Source: an uncultured Prevotellaceae bacterium (GTDB lineage: Bacteria; Bacteroidota; Bacteroidia; Bacteroidales; Bacteroidaceae). From it: 8,358 bases of DNA. Location of the stretch: assembly GCA_945827465.1 (NCBI GenBank), contig CALZOH010000141.1, positions 1 through 8,358 on the forward strand, read 5' to 3'. Positions 6,428 through 8,358 of the stretch are shown here, piece by piece (position 1 is the stretch's first letter; every line of letters begins with the position of its first letter). The notes under the pieces were generated by a model that had not been told where the DNA came from, searched no databases, and saw nothing but the letters and a program-made list of their open reading frames with translations. The position numbers and the translations under genes were made by a program.

Positions 6428-7176
6428 ATCAGTTGTTTGATTACTTGTTCGAGTTGTTGGAGTGGCAGCATGTTGGGACCGTCACTCAGGGCTTTTTCGG
6501 GGTTGGGATGCACTTCAAAGAAGTATCCGTCGGCTCCGAATGCTTTTGCTGCGAGGGCCATGGCGGGGATGTATTCGCGGTTACCGCCGGTTGCGCCTCC
6601 CAGTGATCCGGGTCGTTGCACGCTGTGGGTGCAGTCCATGATGACGCGGTCGGCATAGGGCTTCATGATGTCGAGGTTGCGGAAGTCGACAATCAGGTTG
6701 TTATATCCGAAGGTGTTTCCGCGCTCGGTGAGCCACACTTCGCGACCGCCGCTTTCGCGCACTTTGGCTGCCGGATATTTCATGTCGTCGCCCGAAAGGA
6801 ACTGGGCTTTCTTGATGTTGACCACTTTCCCTGTCTTGGCAGCTGCTACCAGCAGGTCGGTCTGCCGGCATAGGAAGGCGGGTATCTGCAAGATGTCGAC
6901 CACCTGGCCTGCTGCTTCGGCCTGGTAAGTTTCGTGAATATCGGTGAGCAGGCGCAATCCGTGGCGCTCTTTCACGTCGGCCAGCATCCGGAGGCCGCGT
7001 TCCATGCCCGGACCCCGGTACGAGCTGAGCGAGGTGCGGTTGGCTTTGTCGAAGGATGCTTTGAAAATGATGTCGAGGTCGTAGGTTTCATTGAGTCGGA
7101 CGAGCTTGCGTGCTACTTCGTCGAGTACTTCGCTTGATTCAATGACGCAGGGACCTGCTATGATGACTGGTTTCAT
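6424..7176 (-). CDS. kdsA: 3-deoxy-8-phosphooctulonate synthase (Kdo-8-phosphate synthase)
   Basis: This cytoplasmic enzyme condenses phosphoenolpyruvate with arabinose 5-phosphate to give Kdo 8-phosphate for the lipopolysaccharide core. The 250-residue TIM-barrel protein shows IAGPCVIES (6-14), FKASFDKANRTS (38-49), the IPAFLCRQTDLL strand (98-109) and LTERGNTFGYNN (149-160). C10, H184, E221 and D232 occupy the positions of the metal ligands C11, H185, E222 and D233 in the Aquifex enzyme, so this is the metal-dependent type; E. coli has Asn instead of that Cys. The frame stays open to 7353, but the ATG at 7176 is chosen. It gives the normal N-terminus MKPVIIAGPC, follows a purine-rich AAAGAAAG, and lies just below a promoter box. 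It is the first gene of the operon with kdsD and the phospholipase D-like gene. Confidence 0.95.
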   Translation of the reverse strand: MKPVIIAGPCVIESSEVLDEVARKLVRLNETYDLDIIFKASFDKANRTSLSSYRGPGMERGLRMLADVKERHGLRLLTDIHETYQAEAAGQVVDILQIPAFLCRQTDLLVAAAKTGKVVNIKKAQFLSGDDMKYPAAKVRESGGREVWLTERGNTFGYNNLIVDFRNLDIMKPYADRVIMDCTHSVQRPGSLGGATGGNREYIPAMALAAKAFGADGYFFEVHPNPEKALSDGPNMLPLQQLEQVIKQLI

Positions 7177-7200
7177 TTGGCTTTCTTTGTTAAAGAGATA

Positions 7201-7208
7201 CAAAAGTA
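7201..7208 (-). promoter_or_regulatory. -7 promoter box for the kdsA operon
   Basis: On the minus strand TACTTTTG (7208 to 7201) matches TAnnTTTG and lies 24 bases before the kdsA ATG, giving a leader of under 20 bases. A clear -33 TTTG is not visible upstream. It confirms that the longer kdsA frame is not used. Confidence 0.5.
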
Positions 7209-7271
7209 CGCCTTTAATTCCAATCGGGGCGGCTTGCGGCGTTGTTTTTTCGTTCCTCGGCGCGGTGGCGA

Positions 7272-7285
7272 GGGGCTTTCGCCCC
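7272..7285. repeat. small GC hairpin in the divergent intergenic region
   Basis: GGGGC (7272-7276) and GCCCC (7281-7285) form a stem around TTTC, between the kdsA operon promoter and the promoter of the DUF4468-like gene. The surrounding 7224-7310 is GC-rich and has no gene. Function unknown; it might be a regulatory structure or chance. Confidence 0.3.
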
Positions 7286-7316
7286 CGTGGGCGATGAGTT
7301 TTGGCGTAGTGTGATG

Positions 7317-7345
7317 TTGTGGTCGCGATATTTTTCTTACTTTTG
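7317..7345 (+). promoter_or_regulatory. promoter of the DUF4468-like gene
   Basis: TTG (7317-7319) and TACTTTTG (7338-7345) fit the Bacteroidota -33 and -7 elements with 18 bases between. The transcript would start near 7352, about 24 bases before the ATG at 7376. It has the same -7 sequence as the divergent kdsA box. Confidence 0.5.
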
Positions 7346-7375
7346 CCGCACAATCAACTTTACATTTCCATCAAG

Positions 7376-7930
7376 ATGAAAAAGATTTTCTGCCTTTTGT
7401 TTTGCCTGGTCACGCTGACGTGTCAGGCTCAGCGAGTGAACATGAAGAAGTATATGAAGGGAGCAGTGCCCGTTGTGGAGGGTGTGGTGACGTTCAGCCA
7501 CGACTACACGGTGGCGGGAGCCAGCGAGGAGTGCCTTTTCACGCTGTTGCAGGCTTTTGCCGGCTCGTTGGTGGAGGCTTCCGACTTTGAAGATTATGCC
7601 AAGGTGACGATGCAGTCGAGGGAGAACCGCCGCGTGGTGGCCAATCTGCGTGATAAAATAGTGTTCAGCCAGCGTAAGTGGAAGACTGACACCACGACCG
7701 TGTCGTATCGCTTGCTGATGTTTTACGAAGAGGGCCGGGTGCATGCCCAGTTGCAGGATTTCGTCTATAGCTACGAGGGCGATGTGTTGAGGGCCGAGCG
7801 TTGGATTACCGACGAGTACGCGCTCAAGGACGGCGGTAAGGCGCTGCGCAAGGGCAGTGGCAAGTTCCGCAAGGCTACCATTGATTTTGCCGAGCAGCTG
7901 TTCGCCCGTTTGGAGGAGGCGTTGAAGTAG
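7376..7930 (+). CDS. exported DUF4468-like protein
   Basis: A 184-residue protein of unknown function. Residues 1-19 (MKKIFCLLFCLVTLTCQAQ) form a Sec signal peptide, cleaved most likely near CQA-Q. The TLTC stretch is a poor lipobox, so lipidation is less likely. The mature part resembles DUF4468, a TBP-like-fold domain common in Bacteroidales: YRLLMFYEEGRVHAQLQDFVY in the middle, ERWITDEYALKD, then GKFRKATIDFAEQLF at the C-terminus. The frame is open to 7319, but the ATG at 7376 is chosen because it starts the signal peptide and follows a promoter. It is divergent from the kdsA operon and single, ending at a strong terminator. A periplasmic or outer-envelope location is inferred. Confidence 0.82.
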   Translation: MKKIFCLLFCLVTLTCQAQRVNMKKYMKGAVPVVEGVVTFSHDYTVAGASEECLFTLLQAFAGSLVEASDFEDYAKVTMQSRENRRVVANLRDKIVFSQRKWKTDTTTVSYRLLMFYEEGRVHAQLQDFVYSYEGDVLRAERWITDEYALKDGGKALRKGSGKFRKATIDFAEQLFARLEEALK

Positions 7931-7975
7931 CGCCGGCTTTGGTCCCGGGCGGGGCCGGGTGCTTTTAATGAAAAT

Positions 7976-8010
7976 GTCCGCAACATCGCGAGTGGTGTTG
8001 CGGACTTTTT
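7976..8010. terminator. terminator shared by convergent genes
   Basis: GTCCGCAACATC (7976-7987) pairs with GGTGTTGCGGAC (7994-8005), a 12-bp stem with one G-U pair and a 6-base loop, followed by TTTTT (8006-8010). It lies 45 bases after the stop of the DUF4468-like gene. On the minus strand the stem is followed by a T-rich ATTTTCATT, so it can also stop the gene entering from the right. Confidence 0.88.
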
Positions 8011-8034
8011 GTGTCTTCTTCGGGCGGCTTACTC

Positions 8035-8358
8035 TTAGGGATTGCGCACGGGGAAGGCGGCGATGCGCAGCCTGGTGCAGCCGTAAGGGATGAGTTCTAT
8101 GCTTTGCGGCTTGCCGAAGTCTTGTCCTTGCTGGGGTGCATAGTTGATGGGGCCTGCCGACCCGCGGCTGAGGCTCCAGCCTTTGACGGGCAAGCCTTGT
8201 GTGGTGATGACGACGGGGGCTTTCTCGGCCGTCCAGGGGTTCTTGTCGGCCGGCAGGCGGGTGCTGACGCTGTAGGCTTTTTCGATGTCCGCGCCACTGA
8301 CGGCCGTCCGGGGCAGGGCAAAGTTCCAGGGTGAGTCGGAGGTGACTTCATAATACCA
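8035..8358 (-). CDS. C-terminal end of a probable secreted glycoside hydrolase (partial)
   Basis: An open minus-strand frame enters from the right edge and ends at TAA (8037-8035), giving 107 residues without a start; the gene is cut by the window. The fragment begins WYYEVTSDSPWNFAL and ends IELIPYGCTRLRIAAFPVRNP. The IPYGCTxLRIxxFP ending resembles the closing beta-sandwich of Bacteroidota carbohydrate-active enzymes, notably GH127/DUF1680-like beta-L-arabinofuranosidases. NPWTAEKAPVVIT and GSAGPINYAPQQG are consistent with such a beta-rich tail. No catalytic residues fall within the fragment, so the substrate cannot be named. It is convergent with the DUF4468-like gene and shares its terminator. 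That it is coding is fairly sure; the family is a tentative call from memory of the motif. Confidence 0.6.
   Translation of the reverse strand, partial: WYYEVTSDSPWNFALPRTAVSGADIEKAYSVSTRLPADKNPWTAEKAPVVITTQGLPVKGWSLSRGSAGPINYAPQQGQDFGKPQSIELIPYGCTRLRIAAFPVRNP

Noticed and set aside
5849..6658. 269-codon plus-strand ORF opposite kdsD and kdsA
   Set aside because: It is antisense to two enzymes with complete active sites; its product is a low-complexity Val/Gly/Asp/Phe mix without any family, as expected of a GC-rich shadow frame.
7177..7353. N-terminal extension of kdsA by 59 codons
   Set aside because: The extension is Lys/Arg/Thr-rich with no counterpart in the family, and the promoter box at 7201-7208 lies inside it. 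MKPVIIAGPC at 7176 is the normal start.
8097..8351. 84-codon minus-strand ORF at the right edge
   Set aside because: Pro/Ser/Lys-rich shadow frame; the alternative frame ending at 8035 has a clear glycoside hydrolase-like C-terminus.
1..8358. CRISPR array, tRNA or rRNA genes, prophage
   Set aside because: Reading both strands showed no regularly spaced repeats, no tRNA T-loop/acceptor pattern, no rRNA-like sequence and no phage or integrase genes.

Overview
The window looks like chromosomal DNA of a Bacteroidales bacterium, most likely Prevotella or a close relative. The evidence is the protein families (short-form AMP nucleosidase, a DUF4468-like secreted protein, a solitary HsdR N-terminal-type nuclease domain), promoter boxes matching the Bacteroidota TAnnTTTG -7 consensus, and the near absence of strong Shine-Dalgarno sequences. 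It is mostly housekeeping and cell-envelope DNA. I see no CRISPR array, tRNA, rRNA, prophage or transposase gene, and no convincing new multi-gene system.

Left part (1-2590). Bases 1-225 hold no intact gene, only a possible coding remnant. A small PD-(D/E)XK nuclease-like protein on the minus strand (226-678) is divergent from a plus-strand pair: amn (AMP nucleosidase, 731-1507) and holA (DNA polymerase III delta subunit, 1508-2533). The pair abuts through TAAATG and ends at a strong hairpin terminator (2554-2590). Opposed Bacteroidota-type promoter boxes lie in the short divergent interval and run into the start of amn.

Middle (2591-4178). An AT-rich stretch of about 800 bases holds at most a doubtful 60-residue ORF. 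It is followed by a XRE-type helix-turn-helix regulator (3402-3914) with a good promoter. Directly downstream is a 162-bp element with perfect 17-bp terminal inverted repeats and a 5-bp flanking duplication, which fits a MITE-like non-autonomous transposable element. A terminator hairpin (4116-4154) then separates this gene from the convergent operon.

Right part (4179-8358), visibly richer in G+C. A minus-strand operon reads kdsA (Kdo-8-phosphate synthase), then kdsD (arabinose-5-phosphate isomerase, 4-bp overlap), then a secreted or anchored phospholipase D/cardiolipin synthase-like enzyme (29-bp gap). The first two make the Kdo precursor for lipopolysaccharide, and the third probably acts on envelope phospholipids. 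Divergent from kdsA is a DUF4468-like exported protein (7376-7930). It ends at a terminator shared with a convergent minus-strand gene that runs off the right edge; only the last 107 codons of this probable secreted glycoside hydrolase are present.
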